Part shown: positions 51,601 to 64,000 of the stretch, piece by piece | Numbering within the stretch: position 1 is the first letter of the stretch | How the letters are laid out: each line of letters begins with the position of its first letter | Source of the DNA: Parietaria judaica | Lineage: Eukaryota > Streptophyta > Magnoliopsida > Rosales > Urticaceae | Assembly (NCBI GenBank): GCA_954871525.1 | Contig: OX940861.1 | Coordinates: forward strand, 39,693,201 to 39,757,200 | Length of the DNA: 64,000 nucleotides | Direction of reading: 5' to 3' | Program-made: the position numbers and the translations under genes | The notes under the pieces: generated by a model | Seen by the model: the letters and a program-made list of their open reading frames with translations, nothing else | Databases searched by the model: none | What the model was told of the DNA's origin: nothing

Positions 51601-54600
51601 TTCACTTTGGAAATGGTGTAACGTAGAAGGTGGGAAAAAAAGATGTGCGTTCAATGCGAAACGAACTGTTTATTTTGGCCTTGCTTCTATAATAAATTTT
51701 TTTTTTTAAATGATAATTAGCTGATTTGTCTAATCTCTCATCATATCCCTTTTCTACGATGCCAATAAAGGGCAAACTCTCACTCTTCCTGATCGTTATC
51801 CTCATTAGAATCTGCTTTAAAAGGTATTTGAATATTTCAGGAGCCAAGTACAGTGAGTTCCATTATGTCGGGACCCAATTTTCCTCACATCCCATCCGTT
51901 GCCCGTGCCGCCTCACAAGGAATACCATTACAGACTTCTTCACCATCTCTCACCTCTCAGGATATGATCATAAACAACGAGAATGGGCCCGATTTGAAGC
52001 CCGTAGTGAGTACTGCGTCATCACAACCACTCAGGCCGGTTGGGCCTGCTCCGGCAAATGTGAACATTTTGAACAATCTCCGCCAAGCAATGCACTCTGC
52101 AGCCTTACCTATGGGTCAAAACCCCATCGGAATGCACATGTCAAACATGATTTCTAGTGGAATAGCTTCTTCCACGCCCGCTCAGAACATAATGTCACAG
52201 GCCCAGCCCATTATCCCGTCTCTTCCCAACACTAACGGGAATTCGAGCAACGGGATTGCCTCGCAACCTATGAACAACCTTCAAGGAGGTGTCAGTATGG
52301 GTCCATCTGTACCATCTATGACCAACCAAGGAAATCCCTCAGGGGCATCGATGCAAGGTGGAATGGGGATGAATCAGAATATGGTGGGTGGGCTCGGCTC
52401 TGTTGTCCCTTCTGGAACGGGCACGATGATTCCTACGCCGGGAATGTCTCAACAAGTTCAGGTTCAACCGCTTGGTATGAACAATAACTCAGCAGCTGGT
52501 ATCTCCATGCCACAACAGGCATCAAATGCTTCACAGGCAACATCAAAATATGTTAAAATGTGGGAGGTACGTAATTATAGGAATAAAAAAGATATGATTT
52601 CCTGTCAATTATTGATTTTTAGGCTTACTATAATGCTTTGAATACAACGACTTTATAACTCACCGCGCTTTCTCTCTCGTGATGATTTTATCGCGGTTTT
52701 TCCTTAACTGCTTTCAATCTGCTACATTTCGACAAAGTTGTTTCACACTGTTATAGTTGTGATATCCATGTCTGTTTCTAATTTAACCAATTATTTTCGT
52801 AATTCTATCTCAAGTTTAGAAGGAATTGATGAGCATGGACATATAGAGATGCATACCAGTACATATGAACAGAAATAAACATTTATAAATGATTTATTTA
52901 TACCACCCTGAAATTCGTTAATGTTCTTCTGTTGATGCTATGGAATCTCTGTCTATTTTATTGCGTTTATACTTATTCCTTAAACACATGCAGGGAAATT
53001 TATCGGGGCAGAGGCAAGGGCAACCTGTGTTTATTAGCAGACTGGAAGTACGTTATTCTTTGATTTGACATATTTCCTATATTTAATGTTCTGTCCTTTT
53101 TTTGTGGCCGTAATATGCCCGTGCCACGTTTTCCTTCGCAGTTTAGATGCTTCTGCTGCTTTTTTATATTATTATCATTGTAACCCTCTACATAAACCCT
53201 ACCATCCTTTTCAAGTGTGGCTAACTGATATTTTCTATTTTCATCAGGGGTACAGAAATGCTACGGCTTCTGAGACGTAAGTGCACGAGCTTAAGCTTTT
53301 TATTATGCGTTCTTCTTCTTAAAATTTATATTCGTAGTGCTCTAACTGTAATCCTTTTATACAATACAAACAATTGCTTCGCTCATCCGCTCTTCTGTGT
53401 GTACCAGTCTCGCAGCAAATTGGCCAGCGACCATGCAGATCGTTCGGCTTATATCTCAAGACCACATGAATAATAAGTAAATCTGCTCTCACAAAATCTT
53501 CTACCGGTTTCGTACATTTCTGGGAAGCTGTAACATTCTGAGTTAAGTTATTTCCATTGTCCTTCACATCAGGCAATACGTTGGCAAGGCAGATTTCCTA
53601 GTTTTTAGGGCGATGAATCAGCACGGTTTCCTTGGCCAGTTGCAGGACAAGAAGCTTGTATGTTAATAATTTCTTCCTTTTTGATCGTATATATCTATAT
53701 ACTTGGGTTATTTATTTGCCATCTAAGATCATCGTCGATTCTATCAGTGTGCAGTCATCCAATTACCGTCCCAGACGTTGCTGCTCTCCGTTTCTGACAA
53801 AGCTTGCCGCTTGATTGGAATGCTCTTCCCCGGGGTCAGATCTCTTACAAATTAAATCCATTTAAACTAATGAATTTCCCATATCGATCTAAACATGAAG
53901 TCGAAGGTTCACTCAATCTCAAAAATACCTTTTAGCATTAAAGCTACAATCCATAAACTTGTCGTGTTGCCACAGTTTCCTCCGAACTTGTAGTAATTTC
54001 CCCTCTCACCGTTATATTTCTGACTGTCACCGTCAAGTTTAATAGACGTGCTATAAACATACTTGTACATTACGTCGGTTTTTTTCCGTAAACACTAGAC
54101 TGTGTCACAAACCGTGCTTAACAGTGAGAGAGAAATGCTACAATTTACAAGTCCAGGGAGAAAGTGGTTAAAGAAAGGAGGAGACCTCAACAGCCCTACA
54201 AGCTCAGAGGGTATGGCTAATAGTTTCAAAAAAATTTAAAGACATTCGGTCGAGAACAAAGCTAAAATTCACTTCAAATTATACAGGAGCGTGTTCGGTT
54301 CCAAAGTAATATTAGTATTAAGCATGGCATGTCTATAGTAGATAATGTTTAATAATTATATTATTCAATATTCATAACATGTACTGTGACGACAGGACAT
54401 GGTAGTGTTCAAACCGCAAATTCCGAATCAGCAGCAGCCTTCTCTTCAACAACAACAACAACAGCAGATTCCGCAGCTTCAGCAACAGCAGATGACACAG
54501 TTTCAGCCGCAGCAGCAGATGCAATTGCAGATGCAGCAGCAGCAGATTCCGCCCCAGCAGCAGCAGCAACAGATGGTCGGGACGGGGATCGGACAAGGCT

Positions 54601-54683
54601 ACGTTCAAGGCCCGGGACGCTCGCAAGGGCAACCGGCCTCACAGGGGATGCCTGGCATGCCCGGAGGAGCTTTTATGGGTTAA
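48649..54683 (+). CDS. MED25: Mediator complex subunit 25 (MED25/PFT1)
   Basis: Subunit of the nuclear Mediator complex that links transcription factors to RNA polymerase II; in Arabidopsis it acts in flowering, jasmonate and light responses. Fifteen coding exons were read from GT-AG sites and phase: 48649-48746, 49153-49183, 49415-49478, 49640-49770, 50019-50228, 50302-50367, 50960-51170, 51482-51549, 51841-52566, 52994-53047, 53248-53276, 53408-53476, 53573-53657, 53748-53834, 54396-54683. Together they give 738 residues (Arabidopsis about 836). Residues 1 to about 200 form the von Willebrand A domain (EGTAAMGPYW, TFNTHGSYC, RSGWTR). About 201-525 is Met/Asn/Ser/Pro-rich. About 529-655 is the ACID-type activator-binding domain (QIVRLISQDHMNNKQYVGKA, DKACRLIGMLFPG). 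The tail is Gln-rich and shorter than in Arabidopsis. All exons stay in frame, so the gene looks functional. The copia element just upstream may alter expression. Confidence 0.95.
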
Positions 54684-56550
54684 AACAAGAAAGATCTTTA
54701 CCGGCCTTGGTTTTCAGGAGCCGAGATATGTCTCTGTAGAATTGACAACGCATTTATTATAATTATTATAATAATAATAATAATAATAAGCTAATTTATT
54801 TAACATAAAAAATATTGATAATCTCCTTTCCAAATTCCAATTTTTCATTAGCTTTTAAAATTTTCATGTTTGTTACATAAGAAAGGGTAGGTTATAAACT
54901 TGTAGCAAATGCAAATCTATTGACATTTCAGTAAGATCTTCGACTGAGTCAATAGTTACTATATGTGGGTAACCCACGACTTGTGCAGTAAACTATCAAC
55001 TCCTCAATTGTCCGTCGTTTTCTCAAAATCCACGAGTATAGTTAACTAACTCACATGCTGCATAAAAATCTATAATAATTCTAAAAATTGAATAAAAACT
55101 CCTTTATAATTTTAATGGACTATTATTTTACGAAAACTTCAACGGTAGTTCTATCGATTTTAAATTAGATCAGTCGATAATATATGCAGAAGCTGGTTTA
55201 ATTTAATCTGCTAAATCAAACATAGTAGAAATAGATTTCATCGACTTATTGCCAAATACGCAAATACTAATCGCTACAATATACAACAGAACGTTTTATA
55301 AATTAATAATTTAATATTATTCGGACCATTAAATTTTGTTCTTTTATCAAGGGAAAATTTAATCATGTTAGTTAAAGTCGGGATCATACAAAAATATTAT
55401 TTTATTGAGATTAGTAATTTATCGTGTATTAATTTAGAGAGGTTTAATTGTAGTTGAAATGGACCTTTTTTATAGCTACAAAATGTCGTTTTCTTCGCGT
55501 AATAAATATTAAAAAAAATCAAATAATGATAAGATATGCTAAATGACGATGTTTGAAGTTCATGCAACTTAGCTAGATTTAGGACACACTACACATGGCT
55601 GATATGGCTATACTAACATAATCGTCGGTTGATATTAAATTATGACGATAGCATGACGTAACTTAGCTAGTGGAGATGTTAATAAATTTAAGATGTGCAC
55701 ATGTTGAGAGGTTCCTAATAATCACTTTAGGTCATGACTCATGAAAGCTACTTTGAGGTTAGTAACAAAGGAGAAAAGATAGAGACCTTCACCAACTTTA
55801 ACATATAAAGCTAATTTGTATCACTTAACTTGACCATTATTCCCTAAACCATAGAGCTCTTTGATAAAGCTGCTTATTAGTGTGAGATTTGCAATGATTA
55901 GCTTTAGCATAGATAGAGGAAAATTCACCAACCAATAATATGTCTCATCATCGGGTCAATTCCATTTCCATATCAAAAGACGTGTTGCTTATATCAACTT
56001 CTTCTTTCCTCCACACGTATTTGCAAAAAGAGTACAGAAAACAAATTCCAATACCATTTAGGCCATAAATTAGCATTTCATGGTTGTTGGCAAAAAAAAA
56101 ATAATGTTAACTTTATATTTTTTAATTAATATGAACCCATGTGAGAAATAAGAATAATTGATGTAAAGGATATCACTGGCCTATTAGATGCTACAAAAGA
56201 TGTTATAGTGAATGTATTTGATTTGAGTCACTCACAAGACAGAATATATGGACAGTCCACCTCATAAGATTCATGTTTCGTATATTATATTGATACTATT
56301 TTGAAATAAATTCCCTAAACAATGTTATAAAAAATAATGATACAAAAAATTATAGTAGGTCATTTTTAATGTGAGATTTACATTATTTACCGCTTTTAAA
56401 TCTTCTTCCTTATAATCAAATTAGAATTTATAGTGCTACAATCTCTCTCAATTTTTTTAATTTTTTTTGTTACAAGTTAGGATCCACAAATTACACGTGA
56501 AATACTAAAATATCATTTCTATATATGTCTTCAATAAAAATAAAAATAAA
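54684..56550. other. Intergenic region after MED25
   Basis: The first 150 bp include the MED25 3' untranslated region and an (ATA)n run (54755-54790). The rest is AT-rich with no recognised gene or element. Confidence 0.5.
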
Positions 56551-56559
56551 AATTACTAA

Positions 56560-57180
56560 GAGCTCCGCCCCTCGCAACCTTGTGAGGGAGTTCACCGCCC
56601 ATCTTTCAACCCTCACATTAACGTGATCACGTGAACTTAAGTCAGCCTTGTCCCATGTCCCAGGTCAAACCTAGGAGTCAGGCTCGACATTACGTGGCAA
56701 CCTTCCGGCCGCCCAACGACCTATAACGCTAGTCACTACTCCCACTGGGGCTAGAAAGTAAGCCCCACAACCCAAAGCGGCGAAGAACAAATAGAATTTG
56801 CTACAAAAGTCGGCTAACAGAGAGAAAGCTCCCCGAGAGCCCGAAGAAGGTTCAACTAGCGCTTAGAGTTCGGTGCGAGGATCAACTCCGTACCCTTCCT
56901 TCGGATAGTTACCGCTTTGCACGAGCTGAGACATGTAGATAGATCCGGATAAGGGTGGTGGTTCCTCTCTTTTCTCTTGAACCTCGAACAAAAAATCGAT
57001 CTCGCCATCAGCTCGACTAAGAGTTCCGAATCGAAGAAGTAAACTAAACTTGAATTAAGACGAATTAACTTGAGTGTTCTTTTAAGGTCTTCTCTTAACA
57101 ATTCCGATGAATTACGTCTCACAACTCCGTGTATATTTGCATATTTTCTCTCCAATCATCACATATTTTGTTGAGTGTAT
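56560..57180. repeat. Unclassified GC-richer block, probably transposon-derived
   Basis: About 600 bp of markedly higher GC than its flanks, with CTCGCAACCTTGTGAGGG, CCCACTGGGGCTAG and CCCGAAGAAGGTTC words. A 99-codon minus-strand ORF (57155-56856) has no recognised domain. The composition suggests an inserted repeat such as a solo LTR, but no ends were found. Confidence 0.3.
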
Positions 57181-57680
57181 ATTGTGTGTGGGGAACAATG
57201 ACACTAACAATTAATGATGACAAAACAAGGACTATCATTTGACCACTTCAAACCAAACCTTGTCACATCCATTTCCTCATAACATGATATACACTTACTA
57301 GTACTACACTAACCTTAGTGGATGTTTGAGGATTCATTGACTAGGAATCCAAAATGTCAAGAAGAGAAGACAATGCCACAAATTCCTATGAAATACAAAC
57401 ACCTAAACATCACTACTTTGACCTTAATCCCACTACTTTTTCTTAATTTATTGCCATATTTATGGAGTCTCGCTCTCATTTGTTAAAGCTTGACCTGAAA
57501 TTATTGCTCGCATTCAATTTTTCAACAGTGGCTTCGTCTGCTTCACTGCTTCTCAATCTCAGCCTTGAAAAAAGCAAACATCAAAGCCCAACCAAGTGGG
57601 GACAAATATTAAAATTAATATTCATTTAATTATATTTAAAAAGTACTTTTTAATCATCACTAGACTAGACCACTATCTAT
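57181..57680. other. Upstream region of the LHT6-like gene
   Basis: AT-rich, no coding segment recognised. Presumed distal promoter. Confidence 0.4.
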
Positions 57681-57683
57681 ATC

Positions 57684-57692
57684 TATATAAGT
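57684..57692 (+). promoter_or_regulatory. TATA box of the LHT6-like gene
   Basis: CTATATAAGTG about 120 bp upstream of the ATG (57809), a normal distance for a plant gene with a short leader. Confidence 0.55.
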
Positions 57693-57808
57693 GTATACAC
57701 TAAGTACTACCATCATGCTAATCAAGACCCTTATAGCTAGCTACTTAATAAAAGCTCTCAAATTTTTCAAAAGAGCCAATTCTATTCAAAGCTACCAAGG
57801 AGAAGAGG

Positions 57809-60800
57809 ATGGTCTCGGCTTCTTCTCCTCCAAAGGTTAGAGAGCAGTGTGTAAATACAACTATGTTTTACTTCATTTTTAATTATATTATTGGTTCATA
57901 TATATGTGTGTGTTTTCAGGATTTAATGCCTTCAGAGAGCAACAAATGGGCCGAGGAGGGCGACACGTCGTCCCGCAACGCAAAATGGTGGTACTCAACC
58001 TTCCACACCGTCACGGCCATGATCGGCGCCGGAGTCCTCAGCCTTCCTTACGCCATGGCCTACTTAGGATGGTGAAAAACAAACCGAAAATATAGTCGAA
58101 AATTAAACAATATTTAATCTTTTTTTTTTTTAATTTTCAGGGGTCCAGGGGTGTTGATATTGGGGTTGGCTTGGTGTATGACGTTGAACACGTTGTGGCA
58201 AATGATACAATTGCACGAGTGTGTTCCGGGGACTCGGTTCGATAGGTACCTCGATTTGGGCCGCCATGCATTTGGGCCCAAACTTGGGCCCTGGATTGTG
58301 CTCCCTCAGCAGCTCATAGTCCAGGTTCATGCTCCTTTTTTATTTTTAATATTTTAACATTAAAACTAGTGTTTCAAACGTAGGGATTAACCGTGAGTAA
58401 ACCGTTTACCGACGATCATCAGTAAATATAAAAATTAAAAAAATATCACAGTTAGTGTCATTGTTTTACAGGTTACCGATGGTTTACCGCTGATTAATTG
58501 CTTATTAATAACAAAATAGAAAAAATCGATAAATCCTTAATAAATTTTACATAATACTGAGGGATTAGCATAAAAAAATGATATTGAAAAAACTTTATCA
58601 TTTTGTATTAATATAGTATACTAGTAAGATCTACTAATAAGATATAGTATTTTTGATAAAAATGACTTATTACATATATATTAATAAGATTTGTTTATTC
58701 TAACCTTTATATTTGTTAAAAATTGACTTAATAGATTTATATTAATAGAATTATTTTTATACTTATATAATATAAATATTATTATTTATTCTATCACCGT
58801 AAAATTAAGGTCGGTAAATTTATTCGATCTATTTTTCTATAAAAGAAAAAAAAAATCATACATAAATTCGTTACTCAATTGTAAGCAAGTAAAATCGAAC
58901 CATCGATTCTTATCAGTCACGGTCTTTGAAACATTAGTTAAAACCGTTTAGCTAGATAATATAAATTCAAATGTTGAACCAATTGTAGTCAATATCGACC
59001 ATTGTTTGGGTTTTCTTCAATACTTTAGGAGAAAATATAATGGATGATTTGGTTTTTAAAATGATAAAAAACGCAGGTTGGGTGTGACATAGTGTATATG
59101 GTGACCGGAGGGAAGTGCCTGAAGAATTTCCTGGAAATGGCATGCACTAATTGCAAGCAGTTGAAGCAGTCATACTGGATAATGATATTCGGGAGTGTCC
59201 ACTTCTTCCTCTCTCAGCTTCCCAACTTCAACTCCGTTGCCGCTGTCTCCCTAGCCGCTGCAATCATGTCCCTCAGGTACGTACCTTTTCCGTAAGATAA
59301 TTTATCGACGAGTTTTTCATAAAGTAATAACGAGTACACGGAGTGGACCGAGAGGAGCGGAGTCACTGCGCCTTACCACTCAGCCAACCACCCTTTTTTT
59401 TTTATATAAAATATTTCTAGCGAAATTAAAATTCATCAATTTTTTTTTTTATGAAACTCATAAAAAAATAACGGTTATATGTGATTTTACCGGTAACAAA
59501 ACTATGCAACATTTTGAATTACAAAATCACTGATCAAATGGGACATTGATACAGAGTGGGTATTATTTTTGGATATGCTATCTTGGTTGAATATTGAGGT
59601 TTTTTTTTCTTCTTCTATGATTTTTATGTGTGAGGTCCGAAATTTATATTTTTAAGATACAAGTTCAAATACATAACCCGCGAGTCTGTGTGTGCCTGTG
59701 GTGGCAGCTACTCGACGATCGCATGGGTGGGGTGTATCGAAAAAGGGCAAGTCCCCGACGTGAGCTATGCCTACAAGCAGACAAGCCCGGCGGACCTCAT
59801 GTTCAGGGTGTTCAATGCCTTGGGGCAGATCTCCTTCGCCTTCGCGGGGCACGCCGTAGCGTTGGAGATCCAGGCAACGATCCCCTCAACGCCCCAAAAG
59901 CCCTCCGCGGGACCCATGTGGAGAGGCGTCGTGGGGGCCTACTTGGTCAATGCCGTCTGCTACTTCCCCGTCGCCTTAATCGGATACTGGGCCTTCGGCC
60001 GCGATGTCGACGACAACATCCTCACCGGCCTCTCGAAGCCCGACTGGCTCATCGCTGCCGCCAACCTCATGGTCGTCATCCACGTCATCGGCAGCTACCA
60101 GGTTCACATTACTACCCTTTTGTGTAGTCTCAGGATGTATAACCATTTGAATATAAGTAGTTTACAATATTAACCCTCAATTTTTGGATATGCTATTTTG
60201 GCACGAACACGATAGCACGATTGGTCCCAATTAGACACGATTAAGAAGCAAAAAGTTGCATTTTTATGCATTTATATATGTTATAAAGTGTTTTACTACT
60301 TATTATATATGACATTTATATTTTTTTAATTTATTAATTACGTTGTACAACTGATGAACATAAAAAATTGTTAGTAAACTTTGAAATTTTAGATCATATA
60401 ATTAAATAAATTAAGTAAAATGAGCGTAAATTGAATTAATTTATAATTTTAAAATATGTGAATCTGTTTAATGGTTAAACGGGTAGACACGATAAACACG
60501 CTATTTAAATGGGGCGGGTCTGGGTCTCATCTTCTAACACGATTAATAAATGGGGCGGGTCTGGGTCTACATAAAATAAGTAAAAAACGATTAAGACCCG
60601 GCACGAACACGATATGCAACCCAAATTGCCACCCCTATGCAAGATGCAACAAGACCGATTAATAAAGAAAAGGGATATTTACGGAAAAAATATACCCTTA
60701 TGTTTTAATGCAATTGGCGTATAATTTCAACGTTGTTACATTTTACGTTGTCAAAAGTGTACCGATTGAGTATTTTTTTCGCTACTTAAGATAAATTGAG

Positions 60801-60966
60801 ATTATACGTTTGACAATACCGAAAATATACAACTTCGAAAGTAGAATAAAAACATGGAATAGTTAATACTTTCTTTCAAGTTTCACTTTATTTTTTTCAT
60901 ATTTTTGTCCAGATATTCCTGAGACACCAATTATAAGCAGCTTAAGTTATTACTCTAATATAACAG

Positions 60967-61006
<40 letters not shown>

Positions 61007-61618
61007 GAAGAGAGATGATTATGTGTAGGTTTATGCGATGCCTGTGTTTGACTTGCTTGAGAGGATGATCATCAAAAAATTCAACTTCCCACCTGGAATC
61101 CTGCTTAGACTGGTTGCTAGATCCTCTTATGTTGGTACGTAGAGTGTATATATTATATATATATATGTATATTTTCAAATTCGAGCTATGACTAGTAGTA
61201 GATTTTGACCTTTGGAAAAATACAGCGTTCACTTTGTTTGTGGGGCTCACCTTCCCCTTCTTCGGAGATCTTCTTGGTTTCTTCGGCGGATTCGGATTCA
61301 CGCCCACCTCCTTTTTCGTAAGTGATATTTTCCCTTTAACTAGCGACAATATTTGAACATGTATTTTTTTTTTACTTAACGCCCAATATATAAAAATTCA
61401 ATTAATAATTTCATTTCATTTTTATTATTATTATTATTACTACGAATACTTGCATATGTATGATTATTATTTAACTATGTATAATTCTGACGTACCCTCT
61501 TGATGCAGCTTCCTTGCATTATGTGGCTCATAATAAAGAAGCCAAAAAGATTCAGCCTAAGCTGGTTCATCAACTGGGTATGCATGACTTTAAATATATA
61601 TATATATATATGTGTGTG

Positions 61619-61655
<37 letters not shown>

Positions 61656-61817
61656 ATTATCATGATTCATGAATTAAAACACCAATGATTAATTTGATTA
61701 ACATTTGAATTTTTTCAGGGTTCCATATATATAGGAGTTTTCATAATGGTGACATCAACAATTGGTGGTCTGAGGAATATAATCATGGATGCATCAACAT
61801 ATACATTCTACACATGA
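57809..61817 (+). CDS. LHT6: Lysine/histidine transporter-like amino-acid permease (LHT6-like)
   Basis: Plasma-membrane, proton-coupled amino-acid transporter of the AAAP family. Nine coding exons by GT-AG sites and phase: 57809-57835, 57920-58071, 58141-58324, 59077-59276, 59708-60101, 61029-61134, 61226-61317, 61509-61577, 61719-61817. They give 440 residues, the usual length (LHT1 is 446). Characteristic stretches are GAGVLSLPYAMAYLGWGPG (first membrane segment), HECVPGTRFDRY, VLPQQLIVQVGC, YMVTGGKCLK, QLPNFNSV, FAFAGHAVALEIQATIPSTP, GPMWRGV, YAMPVFDLLERM, FFGGFGF and STIGGLRNII. About ten hydrophobic segments are visible. The VSYAYK, GHAVALEIQAT and DLLERM segments fit the Arabidopsis At1g67640 (LHT6) branch better than LHT1, recalled from memory. 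No frame lesion was seen. Substrate range is not predictable from sequence alone. Confidence 0.93.
58367..58936. mobile_element. hAT-type MITE in LHT6 intron 3
   Basis: The left end TAGTGTTTCAAACG and the reversed right end TAATGTTTCAAAGA match. The flanks ATTAAAAC (58359-58366) and GTTAAAAC (58937-58944) agree at 7 of 8 bases. The interior is AT-rich with repeated ACCGATGG and AAACCGT words, and there is no ORF. Both the terminal motif and the 8-bp duplication are typical of hAT. Confidence 0.7.
60180..60645. mobile_element. hAT-like fragment in LHT6 intron 5
   Basis: The right edge reads CAAATTGCCACCCCTA, the reverse of TAGGGGTGGCAATTTG, a common hAT terminal sequence. ACACGATTAAG, GGCACGAACACGATA and GGGGCGGGTCTGGGTCT words occur inside in repeated form; GGCACGAACACGATA is present at both ends (about 60200 and 60600). 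The left terminal repeat is not clear. Confidence 0.5.
60970..61001. repeat. (AT)n microsatellite in LHT6 intron 5
   Basis: About 32 bp of AT repeat close to the acceptor of exon 6. Similar TA tracts lie in intron 8 (61593-61652). Confidence 0.9.
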
Positions 61818-62404
61818 ACTTAGCTCTCTCATCGATCTATACATATGGGTCTAAATTTGACTATATATATACATATTATATAAGTGATCACTTTTTATTT
61901 TGAAGATTAATTATTCCAACCAGCTCCAACTTTGTTATGCCTCTCTCTAGCTAGCTAGTCACTATTATAATAAAAGTTGGAAGCTTTAAAGCTTATTTTT
62001 CTGTGTATTAATGATCGTGACAAGTTAGACCTTTTAAATATCCGTGTATTTTTGCTTTTCGTGAATGATGTAATAAACATAATATTATTATTAGGTATGT
62101 GTTTGGTCCTCCTTTAATTGCATGCTTTTTGTCTCTCTTTTTTTCGATGATATTATTAAGTTTGTGGTCATGGGAAATCTCAAAGTTTATGTCACTTTTC
62201 TCTTTCATGTACTCTTTAGACTTTAAGAATCTATTTTTTGTTTGATTTCCTAATCCTTTTACACATAGAGAAAAGGAAAAGAAAAAAGAAAAAAAAAGTG
62301 AAGAAGAAAGAGGGAAAAAAATACTTCCTTTTTAGAAAGTAAAAGATTACTGTAGTTAAAAGCCAAAGAGCCTGATAAAATAACAATTTTCGAATAATTA
62401 AAGA
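61818..62404. other. LHT6 3' untranslated region and intergenic DNA
   Basis: No further gene recognised. AATAAA-like words (for example near 61968) could direct polyadenylation. Confidence 0.4.
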
Positions 62405-63433
62405 AAAAAAAGGGTAAATGAGGGAAATGCTCATTTGTGGCTCAAGGTTTTAAAAAAATGCTCATTTCTGATTATGGTAACTCTAACCACCAACAAATTG
62501 AAATGTGGACTAATATGCCCTTCCAATTAACTCACATTAATTTTAATTTCGTTTTTTTAATTAAAATTAAAAAACAAAATTTTTCCTTAAATATAGCAGA
62601 CTAAATAAATTAAAATAAATCTTTCTTATTTTAACATTAAACAAATATTACTCGAATTATTCTTCCCTATTTTAACGTTTGTAACAAATCCTATTTTTTA
62701 TTTTTTGATCTTTATTAATCAGTATTTTAAAAATAAAATTTCAAATTATTTCTCTGCATTTTACGAATCTGTAATTATATTTACGATTCTATATTTACGA
62801 TTCTTTATTTACAGTAAATAAATTTACGAAATTTCAATAAAACTGTACTTATAAAACTGTAAATATATTTACGAAATTTCAATGTAACAATGAAACTGTA
62901 TAAAATATTTACAAAGTTAATTTTGTAACTACAGCTACGAATCCGTAACTATAAATACAAAATTTTAATTACAAATATGAAACTGTAAAACCATTTACAA
63001 CAATCATTAACTGTATAAATCTGTATAACCATTTACAAAATCATTTACAAAACTGTATAAACATTACCGTAAACAGATTTACATTCGTAAACATCTACAA
63101 AACTTGGTAAAACTATTTACAAAAAATATTACCAATCCAATAAACATTACCAATCCAAAATCGTGTAAACCCATTTACAAAAATAAAAATATTACCGTGT
63201 TTGATCCAGCGAGCGAGAGACGGCGAACAAAAGGAGAATGACGGAGGGCGACCGCGACGGAGAGCGATGGAGAAAGGATGCGCGAAGGAGGGCGACCGCG
63301 ACGGAGGAAGGAGGCGCGATAGAGGGCGACCGCGACGGGGGCCACGGTCGCCTCCTCGGCAGCCGCGCCGACGGTCGCCAAGCCACGCCCGAAGTCGCCG
63401 AGCGCGCCCGAATCCGGCGATGGTGGTCAATCC

Positions 63434-63492
<59 letters not shown>

Positions 63493-63772
63493 CACGAACG
63501 TGTGAGAAGAGGAGGGAAGGGGAGAGAGAGAGATCTATTAATTTTTGGGTCAAAATAACAAAATTAAATGATAACATAATTAATAGGGAAAGTTTTCAAC
63601 CAAAATTTTAGGATAATTAATTTAATTTCGAAAATTAAAATTTATAATAAATAATAAATACGAAAATAAATAAATAAATATAATTAATATCAGGGTTAAT
63701 ATGGTCCAAAATATTTTTTAAATGGGCATAAATGAATTGTTTGAACGCATGGGCAATTCCCTTAACCTTTAG
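62405..63772. mobile_element. Non-autonomous Mutator-like element with GC-rich core
   Basis: The left edge AGGGAAATGCTCAT and the reversed right edge AGGGAATTGCCCAT form an inverted pair, with weaker similarity continuing outward (AAGGGTAAATG / AAAGGTTA). The left half holds a degenerate run of ATTTAC(G/A)AA and ACTGTA words (about 62755-63190), like subterminal repeats. Then comes a sharply GC-rich block (63198-63430), a (GA)n tract (63438-63490) and an AT-rich tail. This order resembles the MULE end at 32560-32936. No target duplication was confirmed and the GC block has no recognised gene. Confidence 0.45.
63438..63490. repeat. (GA)n microsatellite
   Basis: About 52 bp of GA repeat. ORFs across it on both strands are artefacts of the period. 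Confidence 0.95.
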
Positions 63773-64000
63773 GTGGTTTTTGGGCATTTCATGGGTTTAT
63801 CAAAGAAAAAATGTGGCAAATAGTGGCATTCACTTGCCTACTACAAGAACATATATATTGTTTAGAGCTTGGAAGAAGTTGCTCAAACAAAAATTAGGTT
63901 ATGGGCTACAACGAAATTGTTTGTAAACTATGCTGAGCTAGGTTTGAGATTTTTCCAATGGTGAGCAAGACGTAAAAATAGATTTAAAATATTAATGTTA
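63773..64000. other. Unassigned right edge
   Basis: AT-rich sequence with no recognised gene or element. Confidence 0.4.

Noticed and set aside
56856..57155. 99-codon minus-strand ORF
   Set aside because: No recognisable domain, no homologous pattern, and it lies in a repeat-like GC block.
63113..63611. ORFs over the (GA)n tract on both strands
   Set aside because: They come from simple-sequence and GC-skewed DNA; the peptides are low-complexity.

Overview
The window is nuclear DNA of a flowering plant, most likely a eudicot. It holds two ordinary multi-exon plant genes, MED25 at 48.6-54.7 kb and an LHT6-type amino-acid transporter at 57.8-61.8 kb, with AT-rich GT-AG introns, TATA promoters and plant transposon families around them. 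No bacterial, organellar or CRISPR features were seen. The species cannot be named from the sequence.

From 1 to about 34.3 kb is a transposon nest. The host is a Mutator-like element. A decayed MULE transposase runs rightward (22-1215) and a decayed DUF1985-Ulp1 protease gene runs leftward toward it, tail to tail. That second gene is cut into three parts (1886-3820, 16955-18195, 32311 to about 32936) by two Ty3/gypsy elements of the Tat type (extra RNase H domain, no chromodomain). Tat-1 (3872-16949, target duplication ATAGC) is older and broken. Tat-2 (18438-32305, target duplication ATTGG) has 1,049-bp LTRs differing at about six positions, an open gag-pol frame, and looks recently mobile. 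Both carry 48-bp-period tandem arrays after pol and an antisense gene with its own TATA box next to the 3' LTR. Two further remnants of the same LTR family follow at 32.9-34.3 kb.

From 34.3 to 42.3 kb is AT-rich intergenic DNA with small or broken elements: a 0.8-kb MITE with long terminal inverted repeats, a TPR-gene fragment, a hAT-like element, a tRNA-derived SINE, a split RNase H-domain relic, a possible solo LTR and a CACTA-type end.

From 42.3 to 48.5 kb is an essentially intact Ty1/copia element with identical 241-bp LTRs, inserted about 180 bp upstream of the MED25 start codon. Its leader contains four repeated hairpins whose stems co-vary, and a 56-codon ORF for a small two-membrane-segment peptide just before gag.

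MED25 (15 coding exons, 738 aa) and the LHT6-like gene (9 coding exons, 440 aa) are both complete by splice-site and homology reading. The LHT6 introns hold hAT-type insertions. The right end (62.4-63.8 kb) is a non-autonomous MULE-like element with a GC-rich core.
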